64,000 nt of DNA from Streptomyces candidus. Its GTDB lineage: Bacteria > Actinomycetota > Actinomycetes > Streptomycetales > Streptomycetaceae. Every line of letters begins with the position of its first letter. Within the stretch, counting starts at the first letter, position 1. The stretch covers positions 124,001-188,000 of the forward strand of contig NZ_JACHEM010000007.1 in the NCBI RefSeq assembly GCF_014207445.1. The letters are read 5' to 3'. Made by a program: the position numbers and the translations under genes. The notes under the pieces were generated by a model. That model did not search any database and was not told the DNA's origin. It saw only the letters and a list, made by a program, of their open reading frames with translations. Positions 40,396 through 48,158 of this stretch are shown in pieces.

Positions 40396-42276
40396 ATGTC
40401 TCATCTTCGCGCACCTTCCGCGCGAGCAGACCGCCGCGAAGGCGGGCGGCACGGCCGACCAGGGGTACGTCCCTTGGCGGCGTCCACTCCCGAGGCGGAC
40501 GTGCGTCCCCAGATGCTCCGTGCCGCCGTGCTGCCGGCGATGGTCGTCGGCCTGAGCGGAGCGGGCGCCGTGCTCTACACGTTCCGCTCCACCGGCGCCC
40601 GGCCGACGCAGAGCTTATGGGCGGGACTCGCCGTGGCGGCGGTGCTCGCCGCGGTCGCGGTGGCGGTGGCCGCGCTGGCGGCCCACCGCACCGCGCGCTC
40701 CGTCTACGTCCGCTGCAACGTCCTGCGCCGGGCGAGTGCCCGCAGCCAGGACGAACTACGGGCCGTCGTGGACGCCCTGCGCCGCGGCGAGAGCCCCGGC
40801 ATGCGGCGTGCCGTGCCGACCGGAACCCCCCGCGGCGGCGACGAGTTCGACCTCCTGGAGGTCGAGCTGGGGCGGGCGCACGACGCGGCCGTGACCGCCG
40901 TCGTACAGGCGTCCCAGTTCTCCAGCAGCGCGGGCACGGACCAGAAGGTCGAAGTCTTCGTCAACCTGGCAAGACGGCTTCAGTCGCTCGTGCACCGCGA
41001 GATCCAGCTGCTCGACGAGCTGGAGAACGAGGTGGAGGACCCGGACCTGCTCAAGGGTCTCTTCCACGTCGACCACCTGGCCACCCGCATCCGGCGGCAC
41101 GCCGAGAACCTCGCCGTGCTCGGCGGGGCCATCTCGCGCCGCCAGTGGAGCAATCCGGTCAGCATGAGCGAGATCATGCGATCCTCCATCGCCGAGGTCG
41201 AACAGTATTCGCGGGTCAAGCTGGTGCCGCCTGTCGAGGGCACGCTGCGCGGGCACGCGGTCGCCGACGTCATCCACCTCCTCGCCGAACTCGTCGAGAA
41301 CGCCACCGTGTTCAGCGCCCCGCACACGACGGTGCTGCTGCGGGCCCAGTTCGTGACGGCGGGGCTCGCCATCGAGGTGGAGGACCGGGGACTGGGCATG
41401 CCGGTCACCGAGCAGAACAAGATGAACGCGCTGCTGTCCGACCCGGACCAGGTCAATGTGCAGCACCTGCTCCAGGACGGCCGGATCGGACTGTTCGTGG
41501 TCTCCGCGCTGGCTCGCAGGCACGGCATCGCGGTCCGCCTGCAGAACAACATCTACGGCGGGGTGCAGGCCGTACTCGTCCTCCCGGAGGGTCTGCTGGG
41601 CGAGGACCACGACTCCGCCGGCGCCGTCGCCTCGTGCCGGCCGGGCGGAGCGACCGGGGGAGTGCCGGCACAGCAGGCCGCCTCGCCGGCGACAGCCGGG
41701 ACGGCCCCGCCCGCCGTGCAGCGGCAGGCGCCGCCGCAGCCGGCGGCCCCGCAGCCCGTCGCCGCCCAGCAGGCCGGGCGCCCGTCCGCGCAGGAGGGCC
41801 GTCCCGAGCCGCACCCGACGTCCGGGCCCACCGGCCCCGCGCCGCTGCCCGTCCGCGGCGCGCGTGCCGAGCGGCCCAACCCGGCCGCCGCGCTCCCGGG
41901 CGTCACCCACGGCCTCGCCGCCCCGCCGGAGTTCGTGGTGCCCGCCGAGCCGGTGCACAGCGCCGCCCGGCCCGCCACGGAGGGTCCCGTACGGGGCCGG
42001 GCCAGCAGGCCCCGACTGCCCCGGCGGCGCAGCCAGGAGAACCTCGTACCGCAGTTGAGGGACGGGCCCGCCCCGTTCAAGGAGGACGACCAGCCCGTTC
42101 TGCACGACCCCGGGCTGATGGCCGCCTTCCAGCGCGGCATCGGACTGGCCGAGGCGGCGGACGTACGGACCGACGACCGCCCGCGCGAGGCGGTCGGCAC
42201 GCCGCGCCCCGACCACCCGGAACCCCACGACGCAGCATCCCCCGAAGACGCGAACTTTCCCACCCCCAAGGAGTGA
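40396..42276 (+). CDS. cvnA: Conservon sensor ATPase (CvnA-like), with a TTA codon
   Basis: The 626-residue protein has two hydrophobic N-terminal segments (about residues 42-62 and 75-95), a helical linker region, and a histidine-kinase-like ATPase domain (L-A-E-L-V-E-N-A-T; E-D-R-G-L-G-M; G-L-F-V-V-S-A-L-A-R-R) but no clear phospho-acceptor H-box. The C-terminal 190 residues are Pro/Ala-rich and disordered. Followed by roadblock, DUF742 and GTPase genes, it is CvnA of a conservon, a membrane-linked G-protein-like signalling unit. Leu74 or so is encoded by TTA (40615-40617), so translation should depend on the bldA tRNA. Confidence 0.9.
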   Translation: MSHLRAPSARADRREGGRHGRPGVRPLAASTPEADVRPQMLRAAVLPAMVVGLSGAGAVLYTFRSTGARPTQSLWAGLAVAAVLAAVAVAVAALAAHRTARSVYVRCNVLRRASARSQDELRAVVDALRRGESPGMRRAVPTGTPRGGDEFDLLEVELGRAHDAAVTAVVQASQFSSSAGTDQKVEVFVNLARRLQSLVHREIQLLDELENEVEDPDLLKGLFHVDHLATRIRRHAENLAVLGGAISRRQWSNPVSMSEIMRSSIAEVEQYSRVKLVPPVEGTLRGHAVADVIHLLAELVENATVFSAPHTTVLLRAQFVTAGLAIEVEDRGLGMPVTEQNKMNALLSDPDQVNVQHLLQDGRIGLFVVSALARRHGIAVRLQNNIYGGVQAVLVLPEGLLGEDHDSAGAVASCRPGGATGGVPAQQAASPATAGTAPPAVQRQAPPQPAAPQPVAAQQAGRPSAQEGRPEPHPTSGPTGPAPLPVRGARAERPNPAAALPGVTHGLAAPPEFVVPAEPVHSAARPATEGPVRGRASRPRLPRRRSQENLVPQLRDGPAPFKEDDQPVLHDPGLMAAFQRGIGLAEAADVRTDDRPREAVGTPRPDHPEPHDAASPEDANFPTPKE

Positions 42277-42281
42277 CCCCC

Positions 42282-42719
42282 ATGGTGAGCGATGCGCCGA
42301 CCGGCCAGGCGGCCGACCTCGACTGGCTGTTGAGCGGGCTGGTCCAACGGGTGCCCTACACCCGCAGCGCGGTCCTGCTCTCCTCCGACGGACTCGTCAA
42401 GTCCGTGCACGGCCTCGACACCGACAGCGCCGACCACATGGCGGCCCTCGCCTCCGGCCTCTATTCGCTGGGGCGCAGCGCGGGCATGCGGTTCGGTGAC
42501 GGCGGCGAGGTGCGCCAGGTCGTCGTCGAACTCGACTCGACGCTGCTCTTCGTCTCGACCGCGGGTTCCGGCACCTTCCTGGCCGTGCTCGCCGGGCGGG
42601 AGGCCGACGCCGCCGTACTCGGCTACGAGATGGCCATGCTGGTCAAGAGCGTACGGCCGTACCTGGTGACGCCCGCACGGCAACGGGCGGGCAGCGCGCC
42701 GAACGCTCCGGGGCAGTGA
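42282..42719 (+). CDS. cvnB: Conservon roadblock/LC7 protein (CvnB)
   Basis: The 145-residue protein has the roadblock/LC7 pattern: D-W-L-L-S-G-L-V-x-R-V-P near the start, A-V-L-L-S-S-D-G-L, and L-F-V-S-T-A-G-S-G-T-F-L. In conservons, CvnB is thought to regulate the GTPase CvnD and to bind CvnA. Its ribosome-binding site AAGGAG is inside the end of cvnA. Confidence 0.93.
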   Translation: MVSDAPTGQAADLDWLLSGLVQRVPYTRSAVLLSSDGLVKSVHGLDTDSADHMAALASGLYSLGRSAGMRFGDGGEVRQVVVELDSTLLFVSTAGSGTFLAVLAGREADAAVLGYEMAMLVKSVRPYLVTPARQRAGSAPNAPGQ

Positions 42720-43093
42720 ACGTGGCGGCCCCGCAGGACGGGCCCTGGCTCGACGACGCGGCCGGCCGGCTGATCCGCCCGTACACCGTGAGCGACGGCC
42801 GCACCCGCCCCACCACCGAATTCGACCTGCTCACCCTGGTGATGGCCACCGGCGCGGCACTTCCCGTGCACCTGGGCCCCGAACACGTCGCCGCGCTCGG
42901 ACTGTGCGACGACCCGACGTCGGTGGCGGAGATCGCGGGCCATCTGCGGCTGCCCGCCGTCGTCACCAAAGTGGTGCTGTCCGACCTGGTGGACTGCGGC
43001 GCGGTCCACACCCACGCACCGATCCTCCAACACACCCCGACCGACCGCGACTTGCTGGAGGCAGTGCTCGATGGTCTACGACGACAACTCTGA
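42716..43093 (+). CDS. cvnC: Conservon DUF742 protein (CvnC)
   Basis: The 125-residue protein matches the DUF742 pattern: R-P-Y-T-V-S-D-G-R-T-R-P near residues 20-31, a central L-T-L-V-M-A-T stretch, and a winged-helix-like C-terminal half with I-A-G-H-L-R-L-P and V-L-S-D-L. Its role in conservons is unclear. It overlaps cvnB by GTGA and cvnD by 23 bp, so the four proteins are made as one unit. Confidence 0.93.
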   Translation: MNVAAPQDGPWLDDAAGRLIRPYTVSDGRTRPTTEFDLLTLVMATGAALPVHLGPEHVAALGLCDDPTSVAEIAGHLRLPAVVTKVVLSDLVDCGAVHTHAPILQHTPTDRDLLEAVLDGLRRQL

Positions 43094-43715
43094 CGACGGC
43101 ACCGACGGCTACGGAGGCGGGGGAGCTGACCCCGAGGTCTTCCCCACCGCCCTCAAGATCCTCGTCGCGGGCGGCTTCGGCGTCGGCAAGACGACCTTCG
43201 TCGGCGCGGTCAGCGAGATCGACCCGCTCAGCACGGAGGAACTGCTCACCCAGGCGAGCGCCGGCACCGACAGCCTGGAGGGCATCGAGAACAAGTCCCA
43301 GACGACCGTCGCCATGGACTTCGGCCGGATGACCCTCGACGCCGACCACGTCCTCTACCTCTTCGGCACCCCCGGCCAGGAGCGCTTCTGGTTCATGTGG
43401 GACGAACTGTCCAAGGGGGCCCTCGGCGCCGTCGTCCTGGCCGACACCCGCCGCCTGGAGGACTGTTTCGCGGCCGTCGACTTCTTCGAGGAGCGCGGCA
43501 TCGGGTTCGTCGTCGCCGTCAACGAGTTCGACGGCTCCTTCCGGTACGAGCCCGAGGAGGTGCGCGGCGCCCTGGATCTCAACCCGGACATCCCGATCGT
43601 GATCTGTGACGCCCGCCTTGCCAGCTCGGGCATCGCCACCCTGGTCACCCTCGTCAAGCACCTCCTCAGCCAGACGCCCGCCGTCCCCACGACAGCCCAC
43701 GGAGCCCACCCGTGA
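43071..43715 (+). CDS. cvnD: Conservon GTP-binding protein (CvnD)
   Basis: This 214-residue small GTPase-like protein has the P-loop G-G-F-G-V-G-K-T-T (residues about 34-42), switch II F-G-T-P-G-Q-E-R-F and the N-E-F-D (NKxD-like) base-binding site. CvnD cycles GTP and interacts with the other Cvn proteins. An acidic, Gly-rich N-terminal tail precedes the fold. Confidence 0.94.
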   Translation: MVYDDNSDDGTDGYGGGGADPEVFPTALKILVAGGFGVGKTTFVGAVSEIDPLSTEELLTQASAGTDSLEGIENKSQTTVAMDFGRMTLDADHVLYLFGTPGQERFWFMWDELSKGALGAVVLADTRRLEDCFAAVDFFEERGIGFVVAVNEFDGSFRYEPEEVRGALDLNPDIPIVICDARLASSGIATLVTLVKHLLSQTPAVPTTAHGAHP

Positions 43716-43728
43716 CGGGAGCCCACCC

Positions 43729-44304
43729 ATGACGTACGACAGGATCGGTCACCTGCTGCTCACCCCCGCGGACCGCGAGGGGCCCGAACGCGCGCGCAGG
43801 CTGCGGGAGCTGGGGCTCGGCGGGCGGCCGGACCCGATGCTCGACGCGTTCGCGGTCCGGCTCGCGGAGGCCATCGGGGCCCCGTACTCCATGGTCAACT
43901 TCATCGACGAGAACCGGCAGTTCTTCGCCGGACTGCACACCCCGCACGGCACCCTCTCCGGCAGCGACCTGGGCGCCGCCGCAGCCGCCGGACGGATCGG
44001 CCGCGCCATGGCCCGCGACCACGGGTACTGCCCGCACGTCGTCGCCCGCCGCAAGGCCCTCGTCCTGGAGGACGTCTGCGACTACCCGCGCTTCGCGGGC
44101 AACCCCGTCGTCGACGAGATCGGCATCCGCTCCTACCTCGGCGCTCCTCTCATCGACCGCTCGGGCATCGCACTCGGCGCGATCTGCGTCGTCGACACCC
44201 AGCCGCGGCAGTGGGGGCGCCAGGGCCTGGAGACCATCAAGGCGATGGCCGGTGAACTGATGGCGGAGATCGTCCGCCGTGAGGACGGCGGGATCCGGGT
44301 GTGA
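43729..44304 (+). CDS. GAF-domain protein linked to the conservon
   Basis: The 191-residue protein is a single GAF domain (about residues 25-185) with F-I-D-E-N-R-Q-F-F-A-G-L and G-A-P-L-I-D-R-S-G-I-A-L-G-A-I-C-V-V-D-T, the pattern of stand-alone GAF sensors that often sit with conservons. It starts 13 bp after cvnD, so it is the fifth gene of the unit. It may bind a small ligand or act as a redox or light-input partner; no chromophore Cys is evident in the usual place. Confidence 0.85.
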   Translation: MTYDRIGHLLLTPADREGPERARRLRELGLGGRPDPMLDAFAVRLAEAIGAPYSMVNFIDENRQFFAGLHTPHGTLSGSDLGAAAAAGRIGRAMARDHGYCPHVVARRKALVLEDVCDYPRFAGNPVVDEIGIRSYLGAPLIDRSGIALGAICVVDTQPRQWGRQGLETIKAMAGELMAEIVRREDGGIRV

Positions 44305-44892
44305 GCCGCGCGCCCCGCACGCGCGCCCACCGCGGGCGGGCGCACGACCGACGACTGGTACACCGAGGACGGCCACTGGCCCCCGCACACCCAGCGCGCA
44401 CGCAACCCGGTCATCGACGTCGAGGACGTGTCCCTGCTCAACCTGCGCCCGGACAACGGGGTACTGGCCCCCGCCTACCAGCAGCGCCACTTCACCCCCG
44501 ACTACTGGCGCAACTACACCGTCATCGGCGGCGCGGGCCGCCTGGAGAACTTCGGGGACGGCCCCGGCGGTCACGTCAAGGTGGGGAACGCCCGCCGCTC
44601 CGCGCACCGCTTCGACGCCGACGAGGTGCACCCGATACCCGTGGCCGACGACAGCGCGGGGCACGGCCGGGCGGACCCCCTCCTGATCGGCGTGTTCCTG
44701 CGCTTCGTGCGGCACGGGGGCACCACGGACACCTCGCCGGTGGCGGCCCGGACGGCGTTCGCGACGGACGTCGGCGCGACGCAGTCGCTGCGCGACGGCG
44801 GGATGCCGCGCCGGGTGCCGGTGCTGGACGCGGACCTGGTCGCCTGCTTCGAGCGGGGCCAGACACCCGAGCGGGGCCGGATACGGGAATGA
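44305..44892 (+). pseudogene. C-terminal remnant of a Gfo/Idh/MocA oxidoreductase
   Basis: The frame begins, without a start codon, right after the GAF gene stop and reads T-T-D-D-W-Y-T-E-D-G-H-W, then N-P-V-I-D-V-E-D and R-H-F-T-P-D-Y-W-R-N-Y-T-V-I-G, and ends at 44892. This is the substrate-side half of a Gfo/Idh/MocA-type dehydrogenase. The N-terminal NAD-binding Rossmann half (about 200 residues) is missing. The first GTG, at 44428, would give a 154-residue fragment, so a working enzyme is unlikely. It looks like a deletion scar. Confidence 0.68.
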
Positions 44893-44994
44893 CCGACCAG
44901 GCATGAACCGGGGCCGACGGGGGAGGGTCGGCACCGTGTCCCCCCATCCCTGGCAACCCCGTGGCTCCGCAGGACGAGAGGCAGGCCGACCCCG

Positions 44995-45921
44995 ATGAAC
45001 ACGCCCGGCACCCCCGGCACGGCGACCGCGCACGACGGCGTCCAGCTCGCGACGTACACCTGGCTGCCGGACAGCGGGCGACCGCGCGCCCTGGTCCAGA
45101 TCGTGCACGGAGCCGCCGAACACGCCCAGCGCTACGGCCGGTTCGCCCGGCACCTGCTGTCCCACGGCTACGGGGTGGTCGCCGCCGACCACCGGGGCCA
45201 CGGTGCGACCGCGACCGGCACCGGAGGGCTCGGTGTGGCGGGCGAGGACGGCTGGCGCGCCATGGTCGCGGACGTGCGCACGGTCGGCGACCAGGCGCGC
45301 GCCCTGCACCCGGGCGTGCCCGTCGTGCTGTTCGGGCACAGCCTCGGCGCGATGCTGGCGCGCGACTACGCGCAGGATCATCCGGACGATCTGGCCGGGG
45401 TGATCCTGTCGGGAGTCTTCCGCAGCCTGCCGGGCACCGACCCGGAAGAGGCGGTGACCCGTCTCGAACGGGAGGCCGCCGCGCAGGGCCGGGACGCGGT
45501 CTCCCGTTTCATCCCCGAGCGGTTCGCCTCCTTCAACGACGCCTTCCCCCGCCGTACGGGCAGCGAGTGGCTCTCCCGCGACGAGGCCGAGGTCGACGCG
45601 TACACCGCCGACGAACGCTGCGGCTTCGCCTTCAGTACCGGCCTCGCCCTGGACTGGATCCACGGCATCCGCAAGCTCAACGACCCGAAGAACATCGCCC
45701 GCATCCCCGCCGACCTGCCCTTTCACCTCGCGGTCGGCACCGAGGACCCCTGCCACCAGGGCATGACGCTCGTGTACGAACTCCTGGAGGACCTGCGCTA
45801 CGCGGGCGTCGAGGACCTCACCCTGAAGGCGTACGAGGGCGCCCGCCACGAGATCCTCAACGAGACGAACCGGGACGAGGTGCACCGGGACCTGACGGCC
45901 TGGCTGGACAAGCACGTCTGA
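44995..45921 (+). CDS. Alpha/beta hydrolase (monoacylglycerol lipase-like, serine aminopeptidase S33)
   Basis: The 308-residue protein has the hydrolase fold: the oxyanion-side H-G-A-A-E-H, D-H-R-G-H-G, and the nucleophile elbow G-H-S-L-G-A with Ser116. Candidate acid and base residues lie in V-G-T-E-D-P-C and the A-R-H-E-I-L-N-E near the end. These patterns match bacterial monoacylglycerol lipases/lysophospholipases that cleave glycerol esters. No signal peptide is visible. A hairpin follows. Confidence 0.9.
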   Translation: MNTPGTPGTATAHDGVQLATYTWLPDSGRPRALVQIVHGAAEHAQRYGRFARHLLSHGYGVVAADHRGHGATATGTGGLGVAGEDGWRAMVADVRTVGDQARALHPGVPVVLFGHSLGAMLARDYAQDHPDDLAGVILSGVFRSLPGTDPEEAVTRLEREAAAQGRDAVSRFIPERFASFNDAFPRRTGSEWLSRDEAEVDAYTADERCGFAFSTGLALDWIHGIRKLNDPKNIARIPADLPFHLAVGTEDPCHQGMTLVYELLEDLRYAGVEDLTLKAYEGARHEILNETNRDEVHRDLTAWLDKHV

Positions 45922-45925
45922 CCGG

Positions 45926-45952
45926 GCGAAGCCCCCGCGCGGGCGCCTTCGC
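45926..45952 (+). terminator. Likely terminator of the hydrolase gene
   Basis: GCGAAG (45926-45931) pairs with CTTCGC (45947-45952) around an inner CCCGCGCGGG palindrome, 5 bp after the stop codon. The remaining 360 bp before the tRNA show no supported gene. Confidence 0.45.
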
Positions 45953-46320
45953 GGCAAGCACCGCCCAGTACGCCCTCGGCCCGTGCCCGTGGGACAGCAG
46001 GAACCTGTCCCGCCCCGGGTCCGCGGCGCTCGCCGGCGACACCCGCAACACCCGGTCGTGGAGCACCCACAGCCCGTCCAGGGTGGAGGTCGCGGCGGTG
46101 CTGTGCTACTCGGTACCCGTCATCAGCCCCCTCAGGCGCCGGAGATCCGGGTACCCGTACGTCTTCTGCTGCTGCGTCTCCTGCGTGGAAGTCGTCATGG
46201 AGACGACCGTGCGACATCGACCGGACTTGAGGTCGGGCAAAGGCGTTCGCCACCACGTCCCGATGTGCGGTATTGTTCTCAAGCGCCCTCAACCAGGGGA
46301 AACCCCAGGTCAGAGGGTAT

Positions 46321-46394
<74 letters not shown>

Positions 46395-46416
46395 CAGAGA
46401 TGTCGGATGTTCCGCA

Positions 46417-46452
46417 CGCAGCAGGGGCCGTCTTCGGACGGCCCCTGCTGCG
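46417..46452 (+). terminator. tRNA terminator
   Basis: A perfect 16-bp stem (46417-46432 with 46437-46452) closed by a TTCG tetraloop, 22 bp after the tRNA. It may also stop the convergent binding-protein gene that ends at 46491. Confidence 0.88.
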
Positions 46453-46490
46453 CGTTCACGCCTTCCCGCGTCCCGTCCCCGGCCGCCCTC

Positions 46491-48068
46491 TCACTGGCCC
46501 GGGTCCTTCTCCGTCAGCGGTTTCCCGCCCCGCGCCGTCACCGCCAGCGTACGCACCGAGCCGTCCGCGCCGATTTCGATGATCGGTACCGCCTTGCGCT
46601 CGGGGGAGCCGTCGTTGCCCAGCGAGATCAGTCCGCTCGCGCCGCTGACCGCCTTCACGCCGTGCAGTGAGCGCCAGATCTGGATGACCTCCGAACCGCT
46701 GACCTTGCCGTTGTTGGTCTCCGAGGCGTCGGCGACGACCCGGACCGCGGAGATCGCGGTGATCACCGCGTCGTGGCCCATGATCGCCTGCCCGTCGTCC
46801 AGCGCCTCCTCGTTGAAGTGGGCGCGGTACACGCCGCCCTCGCCGAACGTCTGCCGCCCCCATCCCGGGAAGGCCTCCGGCATGCGCTCCCAGCCGCCCG
46901 GGTGCGCGAGACCCGTGTAGACGAGGCGGACGTTGCCGTCGCTCAGGGTGCCCTTGATGTCGTCGAACCCCTTCGCCTGCGCGGTCTGGGAGGCGTCGTC
47001 GCCGGAGACGACCAGCAGCGGTTCCGTGCAGGGCCGGTCCTTCAACGGGGCCAGGAAGCGCGGCAGGTCGATGCCGCGTCCGGCGAAGAAGATGACGTCC
47101 GGCTTCTTGGCGCAGATGTTGGCCATCCGCGTCTTGAACGCCGTGGCCACCCCGCCCTGCGACGAGTCGTACAGCTCCGTCCGGCCCGCGAGCCGGTTCT
47201 TGGGCAGCGCGGCCAGGAAACCGGCCGCGAGGGTCTTGGTGTACTGGTCCTTGGCGCTCTCGTCCTGGATGACCAGCACCCGCTTCTTCGCGTACTCCCG
47301 CTGCCCGAGGAACGCCGCCGCAGCGGCCGCCTCGTCCGAGTTGACCGGGGCGACCCGCACCAGACCCGGCACCTTGCTCAGCGTGTCCGCCGTCAACACC
47401 GCTCCTACCGCGGCGAGTTGCAGTCCGTCTTCGGACTCGGGCCGGGTGATGGTCCGGATGAGGCTCTCGGTGGCCCGCGTGCTGGTGCCCAGGCCCGCGA
47501 CGGCCACGAGCCGGTCGGTGGCCGTGCGCTGCCGGAGCTGCTCCAGGGTCGCGGCGCTCTGCGCGGGTCCGTCGCCGATGTCCGCGAGCAGCAGCCTGAT
47601 CAGCGGGGTGTCGCCGTACTTCGACGAGTGGTTCGCCTCGTGCTGCGCCGCGTACGCGCCCTCGATCTCGTGCCGTACGGAGTCGGGGGTGTTGGTGTCC
47701 TTGTCGTCGGGGACCATCTTCATCAGATAGACGATGCCGACATTGCTCGGGCCGCCCTTCTTCGACGAAACGTCGGACACCCTGTCGTTCTCCGCGCGGA
47801 TCTTCTCGAAGACGTCGCCGAGGTTCTTCTGATCGAAGGCGAACGAACCGTCCGTGACGCCGACGCAGACACCTTCCACGCGTTGCACGCCGGCCGCGCA
47901 GGCGGTGTCCACCGGCGGCTCCCGCCACGGCCCCCAGATCAGCACACCGGCGACCAGTGCCACCGCGCCCAGCAGGCACAGGGCGTTTCCGGGCCAGCGC
48001 TTCCACCAGGGGGGCAGCTCGCCCACCCAGCCGGAGCGGTGTCCCGGGTTCCTGCGCGGCCATTGCAT
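46491..48068 (-). CDS. Membrane-anchored type I periplasmic-binding-like receptor protein
   Basis: The 525-residue protein has a cytoplasmic N-terminus with Trp and Arg, then one membrane segment (about residues 27-45, A-L-C-L-L-G-A-V-A-L-V-A-G-V-L-I-W). A large exported domain follows, resembling the receptor family ligand-binding region (branched-chain amino acid-binding protein fold): V-A-V-A-G-L-G-T-S-T-R-A, V-R-V-A-P-V-N-S-D-E, D-V-I-F-F-A-G-R-G-I-D. There is no lipobox, so it is anchored by the helix. No ABC permease or transport ATPase is nearby; the only neighbour is the P-loop ATPase upstream at 48159-50222. A sensing role fits better than transport. Confidence 0.75.
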   Translation of the reverse strand: MQWPRRNPGHRSGWVGELPPWWKRWPGNALCLLGAVALVAGVLIWGPWREPPVDTACAAGVQRVEGVCVGVTDGSFAFDQKNLGDVFEKIRAENDRVSDVSSKKGGPSNVGIVYLMKMVPDDKDTNTPDSVRHEIEGAYAAQHEANHSSKYGDTPLIRLLLADIGDGPAQSAATLEQLRQRTATDRLVAVAGLGTSTRATESLIRTITRPESEDGLQLAAVGAVLTADTLSKVPGLVRVAPVNSDEAAAAAAFLGQREYAKKRVLVIQDESAKDQYTKTLAAGFLAALPKNRLAGRTELYDSSQGGVATAFKTRMANICAKKPDVIFFAGRGIDLPRFLAPLKDRPCTEPLLVVSGDDASQTAQAKGFDDIKGTLSDGNVRLVYTGLAHPGGWERMPEAFPGWGRQTFGEGGVYRAHFNEEALDDGQAIMGHDAVITAISAVRVVADASETNNGKVSGSEVIQIWRSLHGVKAVSGASGLISLGNDGSPERKAVPIIEIGADGSVRTLAVTARGGKPLTEKDPGQ

Positions 48069-48158
48069 GGCGTGCCCCTCTCCCAAGGTCCCGTGCGAGC
48101 CGGGCCCTTCCACGTCGGTACGGGCCGATCGGCGCCGTTGCGAGCGCGCCGGGCCGGG

